64,000 nt of DNA from Arenicola marina (Eukaryota > Annelida > Polychaeta > Arenicolidae). The stretch's first letter is position 1. Each line of letters opens with the position of its first letter. Location of the stretch: NCBI GenBank assembly GCA_964019135.1, contig OZ025250.1, positions 50,963,357 to 51,027,356 of the forward strand, read 5' to 3'. A model generated the notes under the pieces. It had not been told where the DNA came from. It made no database searches and saw only the letters and a list, made by a program, of their open reading frames with translations. Shown piece after piece: positions 1 to 10,918 of the stretch. Both the position numbers and the translations under genes were made by a program.

Positions 1-516
1 CGACAGATTACCAAATGGATTAAAGGATATAACACTTACTTGAGGAAAAACCTCTTGAGATATGCATGATACTATAATGCATCACTGACACCAGTTATAC
101 CGATATTCTGCCATTTGGTATCAATTAGTAACAGAATGCAGTAAGTGCCACAATTAAAGAGGAACGTGTTTTATGTATGTGATCCGATCTAAGCGCCCTA
201 TAATGCGAAGTCTGTGCAATGACAATATGATCCAGCCAGCGATTGGATTGCGGCGGTATGACCTCAGGCAGTTATAGTGCCAAGCACCATGTTCGACCTG
301 GCCGAGTGCCTGTCTGCCAATATAAGCTCATATGAATACTCTGAATGGAAAAAAATATGGATTGTGGTGTCTTAAAATAAACGCAGTCGTAGCAGATAAA
401 CCACCTTTTAGTTTGGTTTAGTTCCGCATGGTGGTGCTGGTTCAGCGTGTGAAACGCCACGATGTGGCAGAGAATGACTAAATGTCGGATTTAAGGACGA
501 TTTGCCCACGGACGCC
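1..516. other. upstream flank of the Ig gene
   Basis: No gene or repeat is recognised here. It should hold the promoter and 5' UTR of the Ig gene that starts at 517, but I see no convincing TATA box close to the start codon. Confidence 0.4.
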
Positions 517-3500
517 ATGTTTCTCAAACTCCTAATCCTCTCTGGTAAGATTGTGAATATATTTGGGGTTTGCTTCTTCATGTGCGTTATTCACGACTGT
601 TCTACTCAAAGCTTGCATCTATGTCTACATTCGTCTCGGTCCCAATGCTTACAGGAAATCACTATGGATGTATTGAGACATCGCCTATGCATATGATACA
701 GTGCATATTAAACAGTACATATTATACAATGCGAATTATAAAGCACACATTATACAGCACACATTGTGCAATACACATTATGCAATACACATGATACAAA
801 ACACATTATACAGCACACATTTTACAACACACATACAACACACATTATGCAATACACATTATACAATACACATTATGCAGCACACATTATACAGCACACA
901 TACAACACACATTATACAACACCCATTATGCAACACCCGTTATACAATACACATTATATAACACACATTATACAACACACATTATGCAACACACATTATA
1001 CAACACGGATTATACAACACACATTATACAATACACATATATAGCACACATTATACAACATACATTATGCAAAACACATTGTACAATACATACAATACTG
1101 TACTGTTTATATATTACACATTATGCAGTCCAAATGTGCAAAATACATACAGACATGTTTTTATATTCTTCAGTAATCACACTAAAAATCATTGTTCTCC
1201 TCATAAATTCCATAAACGCATTTTGTAAAGCTTATGCTATCCATCAATAACGCACCTAACGAGATATTCCTCATTTTAAGCACCATCGCGACATCGCTGC
1301 ATGTCATATTCTTTTAGTATCTAATAACTTGCACGATGGCATCATATGCTATCTTCAAATGATAATGATCGTCGGTATAATAATAAATAATCCATGTAAA
1401 GTGGCCTTGGTGCCTTGATTCGAAAAGCAGCTTCATTCTTGCACTATGTAGATGAACTAAACTGACTTGTGGCTGCAGAGTCCGAGGGTTTTTCAATGTG
1501 AGAGCAAACCATTGATTCAGCTCAGCTCACTTATGACTCAAGCCTATCATTTGCTACACAATAAGACATCTAGTGGGTCTAAAGATGGAAGACGGCTTCA
1601 GTCAGTTATTCAATTGCTTTCGGAATCGAGATGCAATGTATATTTTAGAAGGATTCATATTCACGCTACGGGAACAGGTTAGGTTCACCGTACTTTAAGT
1701 CAGAGAATATCCGTGTAACAGTTCATTCAAGAGTGTACTGTTACATGGGCATTTTCCTTACCATAACATGTTTACATATAAGTAGGTCTATTGAGTAATG
1801 TGTCTGGTCAGAATACGGTACATACCACGAATACACATTTCGTTTAATTATTATGATTAAATGGTTTATAACACGCCATTATAACACGCCATTATAACAC
1901 GCCATTATAACACGCTCACGTATGACACACACCTTTTCCACGGCAAACTTTGCAAACATTTTCCAAGGCAATAATTCAATTCGTGGGCTCTAAACATGAA
2001 TTAATCTCTTAATAGACCGATCCACATTCCGACACTCAGCCCCGCCCACGCTAAGCCCCGCCCACACTCAGCCCCGCCCACGCTTGAGTCGTTTTTCGTT
2101 AATCGTGAGTATGAAATTGACAATCATAGCTGATGGTAGGAACAAGTGAGAAGTACTCATGTCTGAAACTGACAACAAAGTAATATGCTGCTTTGTTGGT
2201 CCGTGTTGTTTGTCCCTCATAACGCACGTGAAAAGACCTTTTTTTCACCACAAGATTAGATAAAAGCAACAGTGACGTCAGTGGATCGGTGACACTGTGA
2301 CAACCGGTCTATTGTGGTTTCATTCCAGCATTCTGCCATTCTTCGGCGCAGATACTGAAACCACCAGAAGATGGACATGTCGTGTTCGTCGGAAACTCTA
2401 TAATGCTATCATGTTACGCACCAGATATCGGAGACTTGACCTTCCAGTGGGTCGAGTACGTCACCAGCTCCTTCGGAAATGTCCTCTTTGAGGACTCTGC
2501 CAACGACCCTTACCACATGACGATCCAGAACACCAAGTATGACGTCACCGACCGGTATGACCTTTATATTGATGGGGTCACGCTGGAGGACGCTGGCTAC
2601 TACGGCTGCTTGATGTTAGAAACCGATGACAGGTATTACACCAAGGTCGCGGTCATAGGTACGTCTGCTTAGTTTGGGTTAATTTACACAATTCCACCCC
2701 TATGCTATTAGCAATGTATTTGGTCATTAACACGTTACCCTCAACTAACCTATTTGGTTTTCAAAACTGGGTTCTCGTTTAAAACATTTGCAAGGCTCGA
2801 TTAACTTCTGCATTTAAGACACATTTTACGAATCAACTGTTACAGCCTTTGACAAATTTAAATTATACAAAGGAATATCCTAGATATAACTACCGGTCGT
2901 ACGGTTGTTGATGAGGCTTTTTTTTTAATTGTTACACTTAAGATGGACGAAGCCCTTATTTAGGCCGAAATGTGCTTCACATGGTAGTTTATTTTAGGAA
3001 AAATGAGCGATCGTAGTCAGTTAATTCATATGTGGCATGCAATAAACAACAGCGAATCTTCTAAAGGCAAATGTTGTTCGCAAAACTGGTGCATAATGAT
3101 TCTGGTGGGTCTTGTTTCTTCTTATGTACTAAATGGTCAACATTCGGGCATTGCTGTCGTCTCGTGCCTTTTAACACACGACGACAGATCTATGTCGGAG
3201 AGTTAATACGCTGACACGATCAGACAAGGCGTCCATGAAGTTACATAAATAAATCGTAACATATGTAGAAAATTAGCATAAAAAAAGGCAGCCTGAAAAG
3301 TAATTGCCTTTTTCGTCGCAGAGCCGCTATCTTTGAATATCGCGGGTCAACGGGAAAACGAAACCACGGCAATCACATGCTCCACTCGCTACGGATACGA
3401 CGGCGACTTCGATTTGAGGATTGACCTTAGTCTCCGGATCTTCCAGAAGAGGGCGGGAGTGGTCCGCATGACTTTCGAGGGTCTGGCTTCGGAAGGCAAA

Positions 3501-6500
3501 GTATACAATGTATACAGCTCCAGGCGATGGATTTTATGTGCGAATATATATACGGTAACAATAAATACACACATTAGACCAATAATTAGTCTGATTTTCT
3601 ACGATAGGATAATGTCTCCTGATTAAATAGCTAATTAACGATCTGATCAATCACGCAAGGGTGGTAGCAAATGTAGCAGGTTTAAATTTTTTATCATGCA
3701 ACTATAGGACTATCAATTTTTTTCATTGCGCACACTATAGCATTTTACTTTAGCATCATGCAACTACCATTATTGCACTTTTTATATAATTTTAGTTTAG
3801 TATCATACGACAATGACACGTTATTATAAAATGCCACTATGCTGAGTATACAATTTAATTAAATAGTTTAATATCAGTGTTCGAGGTCGATATTAACATT
3901 TGGCATATCTAACCGATTATCAAGTTAATAGTAACATGTTTCTGGATCGGGACGTTCATAATTATGTAGCATCTGAGCGAATTTGGACGCAACCAATCGG
4001 GTTTTAGCATAATTGATAATATGGCTAAGTGCCACCTAAAAAATGCAAGCGCATATTTCTTAATTCGGCTATTTCGTTGGAATACATCTACATTAATATA
4101 CAAAATAAATCCCACTTCGGCTTGCCATAATGCATATCTTTCATTCATTCGGTTGCTTAGCAACTCCCATTGTGACGTTATGTTTATGACATTTTGACGT
4201 CACAACTACTCATTATTATAGCCTGGACAAAGTCTCGAATTCCGTTTAAACTTTGTAGTCTCCTGACCAATTTCTAGAGTCATAACTTTACGATGTCAAC
4301 AACCGACAAGAACAATGACGTCACTTGCGATGTGCACGCTGGCTGGGGGGAAGAGAATGATACCTTTACATACACGGAATCTGCGAAACTCAAAATACTG
4401 GGTGAGTCACCAGCAAACGAGGGAAGGAAGGGCCTTATTGTGTGATGTACCAGATATGTCTCTATAATCCATGTCTGAAGGTCAAACTTTACTTATAGTA
4501 TTGTGCGATATGCCAGATATGTCTCTCCCCCTATATCTAAAGGTCAAACTTTACTTACCCTATTGCGTGTTATACCAGATATGTCTCTATCACCATGCCG
4601 AAGCTTACCATATTATGTAATATGTCACATATGTCTCTATCTCTATGTCTAAAGGACAAACATTTCTTACCGTATTATGTGATATACCAGATATGTTTCT
4701 GTCATCGTGCTCAAGGTCAAACATTTCGTTTCTCAGTTAGCCCAGACCGCGTGTCAATGTTCCCGCGGAGAGACGCCTACCACGTGGGTGATGAAGTCAT
4801 CTGCAGGGCACGGGGCTCTCCCAAGCTTGTTTTTCAATGGCGGCAGGTGCTTTCATCCAATAACAGCCAACCCATCGGCAGGAGGCTGAGGATGACGCGA
4901 GGCATGGTGGGATATAACAAGTGGACTTGCAGCGTCGTCAATCCATATGGGTCGGCGTCTGCTGACTTCGTCTTTGTAGTATGTGAGTATAAACCGGCGG
5001 GTCCATGTTGTACAGGGCATACACGACTTCGCATTTATACGCCACCTTGGAAAAACACATGACTGACGCAAAGAATTCTGAGAAATATTTTGGTGTTATC
5101 TTGAATTTGTCTACGGGAATTAAGGCATACTTCCAGGTTATTGTCAAGGCCTATTATTGTGAAGGCATATATACAATTAATGAAGTTGCTTAAATTATAT
5201 CCGGAAGACATAACTTTTTTCTGTACATAGATGATAATTCATTTGTCTACAGAATGTGTTGTCTTATGATTCTCACACAGACCAAAATGAAAAAAAAAAT
5301 CCAGAATTCATTGCACATGCATTGACGTCTCACAGTGAAATATCTGAACCATAATCTACGGAATAGGGCTGTACAGTTCACGCTGGTTATATTTCCGGTT
5401 TAGGTCCTTTGAGGACCAAACACAAAAACACGCGCTCTAGCTACAGCTGCCTGGTGCGCATTCATCCTTGTCAACATTTGAATCCTAGAAACCGGCCAGC
5501 TGCGCAGGTTGTCTCGTGAAGAATCGAGTGGGTGGGCTATAAAATCATAATATACTTAAAGATAAGACATTTATCTCTCCATAATGCATGTGGTCTGTTC
5601 GATGACACTGTTGCAAGCGTTGTATTTTGAGGCAAGTCATCGATGTTTACAGCTCTGCGACAAACAGTGCATCAGTGTCATCGCCTGCTTAGTCCATATA
5701 AGGAGCGTTGTTACGTAACCATAGATACCGCGCGCAGACATGCAAGTCATGAAGATTATTACGTCATACGAAAAAAGCCGCGCAGCACATTAGATCGCCT
5801 GCCATTGAGAGTCACTCATGAAACAAACACATCCTGGATTATGAACTGCCTAACCGCTCATATATTATATAAATCTACTCGGATGGTTATAACTTTGATA
5901 CGCACAGAACGATTTTTTTTGTGAAGCGAGTAAAGGCAAACAACCGGCAGGTATGCAGCACGTACATGCTGTTGATGCTAGGCATCGGTGTAGAGCATTA
6001 AGTATCCCTTGTCTCGTGGGGTCTCGATCAGATCTCGTAGTGACTGTACAGCCCTATGGTCTATGGTTGTAGCTAGCAGAGCGGAAGATGGGTGTGGTGG
6101 GATGGCTGGTCAATAATATCGTATTGATATGACTCGGTTAAACTTACCCGCCCTACATAAACTAGCCAACTATTCTAACATCGACTATTAGATATAAACA
6201 CTCCCCTCCCTTCTTCCCCCTTGCTGACGTAACTAGTATTACTGTTCAACTATTATTGTGTCTCAGTGATGGTAACCGGGACGTCTGCTGAAACCACATC
6301 CGATTACAGGAAAGAGGGTGAGTATATATTTCTGACGAAACGCCATCCTTGACAATTATGTACTAATTACTACTCTTGTAATAATTAGAGGGCATTATGA
6401 AGGCAAGCGGTGCTTCTCACCCCTTTTCAGCCCAACCCTACATCCTCTCCGATCACCCTGGCCTGACCCCTATCCCCTGGCGCCCTCCTGATCACGGCGT

Positions 6501-9500
6501 GCACCTCGCGCGCCCTTTGAGGTCCAATAGCCAAACCCGGTGGACCACGCCCGAGCGGACGCTCAGATTGGCCGAAACTAACCTGCTCGGCCGACCGACA
6601 ACGCAGGCAGGCACTGGATCCAGACGCCACTGCTCACTCCTTCAGGGTCCGGATCCTGCGGACTCACCCATTTTAATTAGTCGGCCGGTCAACTCAGGGC
6701 GAAAACCTGTTGAAGGAACGTTTGATGTCCAATTGTGTTGCAAGTGCAAGGCACCTCTGCGAAATAATATCGACATGGGGCGAGGTGTCCAAGCAGGAAT
6801 TCTCTGTTCTTTCTATGGCCAAACACGACGAATTGGACGCTGACGTGCCATTAATTATACGCCGGCTTCTAATTCGTATAAACGCTTCCGTTATATGCTA
6901 TCCATTCGCTAGCGTTTAAGCCGATAGCATTAATAATTTAATAAATAAAGTAATTAATGTAAGAGCCAGCCTTGCATTCAGCTTGCCCGCAGCTAATCGG
7001 ACGAAGCGTTACATAATGGAAAGCCACGAAGCACCAAGTACCAGTTTGGGCTTCTAACAAAAATCAATCGATATATTTGGACATATTGTGAGTGCGGTGA
7101 CAATGCGAGAACACATTGGATAGATATGGCCCCCGACTATGGGGCATGGGACGTGGTCACCGTAGAAAGTGGAGGTTTGCATGAGATAGAATTGGCTCTC
7201 TGAAGGACGTACGACCTGGTTGTGCTGGAGAGCACCCACTAACAGTCACATAACACAGACACAAACACAGCGGGATGGGGGGGGGGGGGGGGTAATAGAC
7301 CGACCCAGGCTGTCAACCATTCACTGACGTCACTATTGCGTTTATCTAATCATGTGGTGAAAAAGATCTTCCATGTGTGTTATGTCGGGAACACAAATCG
7401 GGCAAACAAAGCAGCATGTCATATTCTTGTCAGTTTCAGCGATGAGTACTTCTCACTTGTACCTACCATCAGTTATGATTGTCAATGTCATACTCATGAG
7501 TAAGGGAAACAGAATCAAGCGTGGGCGGGGCTAAGTGTCGGAGAATGGAGAAGAATCGATTTGTTGGATCCTTAGATGAAAAATGGATCTCGTAATTCGC
7601 GAGCAGACCTAATACCTTGTTACAACAATTACAACAGTTCTTACGTAGGCTACACTCGTCAAATAAAACGCTCGACGCTCTCGCGTCTGTCTTGAGATTT
7701 TAGCGAATGCACCCTGGGTCGTTTCTTAGGGAGTGCTTAAAAACTGGGCACGCTAACGATCAACAATGCCGGAGAAAGATTTCATTGATTCACCTGCGTG
7801 ATTATCACACTGTGACGAAAATTTATTAACGAGGGTTAGCTCATTTAAACGGTGCTTAGGAGTAGAATCTGCGTGAGCTGTTAGCTCCCACAAGCCTTAT
7901 ATTCTAAGGCATAAATCTCCAAGTATACCACCAGAGCCTAACTTGGCACTTTGGCCAATGTATTTTAGTGGAGCAAGATTTTTCCCTGAGTAGATCTTTT
8001 TTTTTACTTTGGACCCCTTTAACGGTCACTCGATGTGTTTCTCATAATCGGGCCATTGCTTTACAATTGACCCAAAATTACAATAAGATAATACACTGAG
8101 AAACATGGAGAAGAATATAATACTTTCAGGCCATATAGTGTTTTTTTTTGAAGAGTGTATATAGCATGATTTATGACTATCTATTTAATCTGTTTAACAT
8201 GTTCCATGCTTTACTCATTTTAGGAATCACCGAAGTTGAAACAAGCCCGGAAGCCATATCACTAGGTATGTGAAGCTGTTATTAATACATATCGTTACAT
8301 ACAAGGTTTAACTTACTAATAGTTGTCCGAAATAAAACAATACAAGGTTTAACTTATCAATAGTTGTCCGAAATAAAACAATACAAGGTTTAACTTACTA
8401 ATAGTTGTCAAAAATAAAACAATACAAGATTTAGCCTATTAACAGTTGTCAGAAATTCAACAATGCCAGCACATATCGACCGTGTCAGCATACTTACAAA
8501 TAACTAATTAATTGCAATAAAGCAGATATATCTGAAAAAAAACACGGATATGTAACCAACCAATTAGCACGCGCCAAAATAGTTGGCATTTAGAAACAAA
8601 AGACAAACAAGATTTGTTGTTTTGGAAAGGGTAATTTTACCTGTTACGAAAGTCAATGGGGGAGGTTGGTGGGTTGTGTATTCATGACGCTTTAACCACT
8701 TTTGGTCATATCGCGTCAATGGGCGAAGGAAGGGAGAGTGGAGCCATGTCCCCGGGGGTAACCCCCTACTCTTTGGGAAAAAAGGACATGGGATTTTTAT
8801 CCTGCGACTGCACAGACATGGCCACAGTGGGGGGCTAATCATCGATCCACGTGCCGTTAGGCTCTCGGGTGGTCAAGGGGGGCGGAAGCTCAATGGTCGA
8901 AATTAAGTGAAAGGTTAGTTCTGAAGGCCAAGAAACATCCCGAGGTAATGTAATGAGTTTGAGTAGAGATGCAGATGCCAGGGTCCGAACTAATGAACAA
9001 CGAGTTAAACGGAAGCATGTCCCCAGAGGACCAACCTTCTGAATGTTTTGGAACAGAAACATGGAATTTCTATCCCGTAGGGGAACCCCTTCCTGGTGCA
9101 GGGATTGCGCATTGGACGGCGGATCAGTAGGTCCTGCGCGCCTCCCAGTTGCAGTGGTGAGCGCAATAGACCGTGGATCAACAGGTCCTGGGGGCCTCCC
9201 TGGTGTAGTGGTTAGCGCAATAGACTGAGGATCAATAGGTCCTGGGGGCATCCCTGGTGTAGTGGTTAGTGAACTAGACCGCAGATCAATAGGTCCTGGG
9301 GGCCTCCCTGGTGTAGTGGTTAGCGCACTAGACCGCAGATCAATAGGTCCTGGGGGCCTCCCTGGTGTAGTGGTTAGCGCAATAGACCGCAGATCAATAG
9401 GTCCCGGGGGCCTCCCTGGTGTAGTGGTTAGCGCACTAGACCGCAGATCAATAGGTCCCGGGGGCCTCCCTGGTGTAGTGGTTAGCGCACTAGACCGCAG

Positions 9501-10610
9501 GCCAATAGGTCCCGGGGGCCTCCCTGGTGTAGTGGTTAGCGCACTAGACCGCAGGCCAATAGGTCCTGGGGGCCTCCCTGGTGTAGTGGTTAGCGCACTA
9601 GACCACAGATCAATAGGTCCCGGGGGCCTCCCTGGTGTAGTGGTTAGCGCACTAGACCGCAGATCAATAGGTCCCGGGGGCCTCCCTGGTGTAGTGGTTA
9701 GCGCACTAGACCGCAGATCAATAGGTCCCGGGGGCCTCGCTGGTGTAGTGGTTAGCGCGCTAGACCGCAGATCAATAGGTCCTGGGGGCCCCCAGTTGTA
9801 GTGGTTAGCGCAATAGATCGCAGATCAATAGGTCCTGGGGGCCTCCCTGGTGTAGTGGTTAGCGCAATAGACCGCAGATCAATAGGTCCTGGGGGCCTCC
9901 CTGGTGTAGTGGTTAGCGCACTAGACCACAGATCAATAGGTCCTGGGGGCCTCCCTGGCGTAGTGGTTAGCGCACTAGACCGCAGATCAATAGGTCCTGG
10001 GACCTCCCTGGTGTAGTGGTTAGCGCACTAGACCGCAGATCAATAGGTCCTGGGACCTCCCTGGTGTAGTGGTTAGCGCACTAGACCGCAGATCAATAGG
10101 TCCCGGGGGCCTCCCTGGTGTAGTGGTTAGCGCACTAGACCGCAGATCAATAGGTCCCGGGGGCCTCCCTGGTGTAGTGGTTAGCGCACTAGACCGCAGA
10201 TCAATAGGTCCTGGGGGCCCCCAGGTGTAGTGGTTAGCGCAATAGATCGCAGATCAATAGGTCCTGGGGGCCTCCCTGGTGTAGTGGTTAGCGCACTAGA
10301 CCACAGATCAATAGGTCCTGGGGGCCTCCCTGGTGTAGTGGTTAGCGCACTAGACCCAAGATCAATAGGTCCTGGGGGCCTCCCTGGTGTAGTGGTTAGC
10401 GCACTAGACCACAACGATTGACTTTGCATGAAAAGACATGCACGATTCAAGATCCCCCGCCCCCACCCCCACATACCTATACATTTATTTATGGTTGGTG
10501 GGGAGTCGTTTCACGAAGTATGGATTTTTTCAGACGTGGGCGTGGCTATCAGCGGGCGCCACGGCAGCATCATCGCGGGGTTACTTACTGTCTTCACATT
10601 GCATGGATGA
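517..10610 (+). CDS. GPI-anchored three-Ig-domain surface protein (8 exons)
   Basis: I read eight exons: 517-544, 2329-2658, 3322-3500, 4278-4401, 4737-4982, 6267-6317, 8224-8265 and 10534-10610. All introns are GT/AG, every phase matches (mostly phase 1-1, usual for Ig exons), and the total is 1077 nt, 358 aa plus stop. The start MFLKLLILS plus the first residues of exon 2 make a signal peptide of about 16 aa. Ig1 (about 20-119, V-like) has C38, W50 and a DAGYYGC signature with C103. Ig2 (120-220) is split by a phase-0 intron and has C139 and C196 but no clear core Trp. Ig3 (221-302, I-like) has C243, W255 and C285. A Thr/Ser/Glu stalk (303-334) from two micro-exons precedes a hydrophobic C-tail (345-358, GSIIAGLLTVFTLHG), best read as a GPI-attachment signal or a very short membrane anchor. 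NXS/T sites occur in Ig2 and Ig3. It should sit on the outer cell surface as a receptor or adhesion molecule; no ligand or named family can be inferred. Confidence 0.8.
701..1135. repeat. AT-rich tandem repeat, 14-15 bp unit
   Basis: About 28 diverged copies of a unit close to ACACATTATACAAC lie in the first intron of the Ig gene. The open frames across it only reflect the repeat. The rest of that intron (1135-2010) shows nothing else except four copies of a 13-bp unit near 1866-1915. Confidence 0.9.
1866..1915. repeat. 13-bp tandem repeat, about 4 copies
   Basis: The unit ACGCCATTATAAC is repeated head to tail with almost no divergence, inside intron 1 of the Ig gene. Confidence 0.85.
2011..2317 (+). 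mobile_element. TIR element family A (MITE), copy 1
   Basis: The element starts with TAGACCGATCCA and ends with the inverse CGGTCTA. It holds a conserved core (GAAATTGACAATCATAGCTG, and GTGACGTCAG near the right end) found again at 7293, 42850 and 50975. This copy has an internal triplication of a 16-bp GC-rich block near 2038-2090. It encodes nothing and is a non-autonomous DNA transposon by structure. It ends about 11 bases before the exon-2 acceptor of the Ig gene. Confidence 0.75.
4440..4730. repeat. about 60-bp tandem repeat, 5 copies
   Basis: Each copy contains a version of ACCAGATATGTCTCT followed by GGTCAAAC. Copies start near 4448, 4510, 4573, 4627 and 4687. The array fills intron 4 of the Ig gene and runs up to the exon-5 acceptor at 4735-4736. 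Confidence 0.8.
5364..6056 (+). mobile_element. TIR element family B, copy 1 (about 690 bp)
   Basis: The element begins TAGGGCTGTACAGT and ends with its inverse complement, giving terminal inverted repeats of about 13 bp with TA at the outer ends. A near full-length copy lies in reverse at 30834-31636 and a fragment at 13065-13215. There is no transposase, so it is non-autonomous. The superfamily cannot be settled from the ends. It sits in intron 5 of the Ig gene. Confidence 0.75.
6320..7290. other. intronic stretch with a GC-rich island
   Basis: This part of Ig intron 6 has an unusually GC-rich block (about 6420-6730), which leaves a 148-codon frame open without similarity to any protein I recognise. 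I treat it as noncoding, because Ig exon phases join cleanly across it. Confidence 0.4.
7293..7545 (-). mobile_element. TIR element family A (MITE), copy 2
   Basis: This is the reverse complement of the copy at 2011, entered at its right end (AATAGACCGACCCAGGC) directly after a run of 17 G. The left terminus is degraded. It lies in intron 6 of the Ig gene. Confidence 0.7.
8296..8460. repeat. 41-bp tandem repeat, 4 copies
   Basis: Units share ACAAGGTTTAACTTA and AGTTGTCCGAAATAAAAC at 41-bp spacing. The array starts about 30 bases after the micro-exon 8224-8265 of the Ig gene. Confidence 0.8.
8655..8885 (-). mobile_element. tRNA-derived SINE, copy 1 (reverse)
   Basis: The reverse complement carries the body shared with copies at 25478, 38622, 38990 and 57440: a GTGGATCGATG B-box region, a GGCCATGTCTGTG block, a GATAAAGATCCCATG-like block, and a tail with TTGACGCGATATGACCAAAA. 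The tRNA-like head at the 3' side of the + strand is degraded. Confidence 0.7.
9108..10415 (+). repeat. 54-bp tandem array 1, about 24 units
   Basis: The units are highly similar. Each contains CCTGGTGTAGTGGTTAGCGC and GATCAATAGGTCCTGGG. TGGTGTAGTGG fits the Pol III A-box consensus, so the unit resembles the 5' half of a tRNA. The unit is 18 codons long, so long frames reading VVSALDRRSIGPGGLPG-like repeats stay open; I do not regard them as genes. The array fills most of the last intron of the Ig gene. Confidence 0.9.
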
Positions 10611-10694
10611 TGCGAACGGATGTGATCGGAAGGCTTGACGCCTCTACTCAGATGACCATGCTGAAACACCAATTCCCTTCTCCGTGTGAACCCT

Positions 10695-10905
10695 CATATA
10701 GCAGTGTTATGATGAATTCGCATTGTAGTGGTATCATGAATCGGTATCGTAGTGATATTAAAAACTCGTATTTTAGTGGTATCAAGATTCCGTATTGTAG
10801 TGGTATCAAGATTCCATATTGTAGTGATATCAAGAATTCGTATTGTAGTAGCACCAAGGATCTGTATTGCAGTGGTGTCAAGAATCCGTATTGTATTACG
10901 CGCAT
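10695..10905. repeat. 24-bp tandem repeat, about 9 copies
   Basis: Diverged units close to TATTGTAGTGGTATCAAGAT repeat in the 3' UTR of the Ig gene, just before its poly(A) signal. Confidence 0.8.
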
Positions 10906-10912
10906 ATGTTTA

Positions 10913-10918
10913 AATAAA
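10913..10918 (+). promoter_or_regulatory. poly(A) signal of the Ig gene
   Basis: AATAAA lies about 300 bases after the stop codon at 10610 and is followed by a T-rich downstream stretch, as expected for cleavage and polyadenylation. The 3' UTR between them carries a 24-bp tandem repeat. Confidence 0.6.

Noticed and set aside
701-1110. Regular short repeats that might suggest a CRISPR array
   Set aside because: The units are 14-15 bp head-to-tail without unique spacers, in an animal intron; it is a simple minisatellite.
3481-3626. Read-through of Ig exon 3 beyond 3500 as a long last exon
   Set aside because: The donor AAA|GTATAC at 3501 gives phase 0, which joins cleanly to the exon at 4278 carrying the second Ig cysteine; the read-through sequence loses Ig character.
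6397-6843. 148-codon frame in a GC-rich island
   Set aside because: No recognisable domain, lies inside an intron of a well-supported gene, and long frames are expected in GC-rich DNA.
9262-10016. Long frames with VVSALDRRSIGPGGLPG repeats
   Set aside because: They follow exactly from the 54-bp tandem unit being a multiple of three, and the same peptide appears reversed at 33.9-35.1 kb with no start, splice or domain context.
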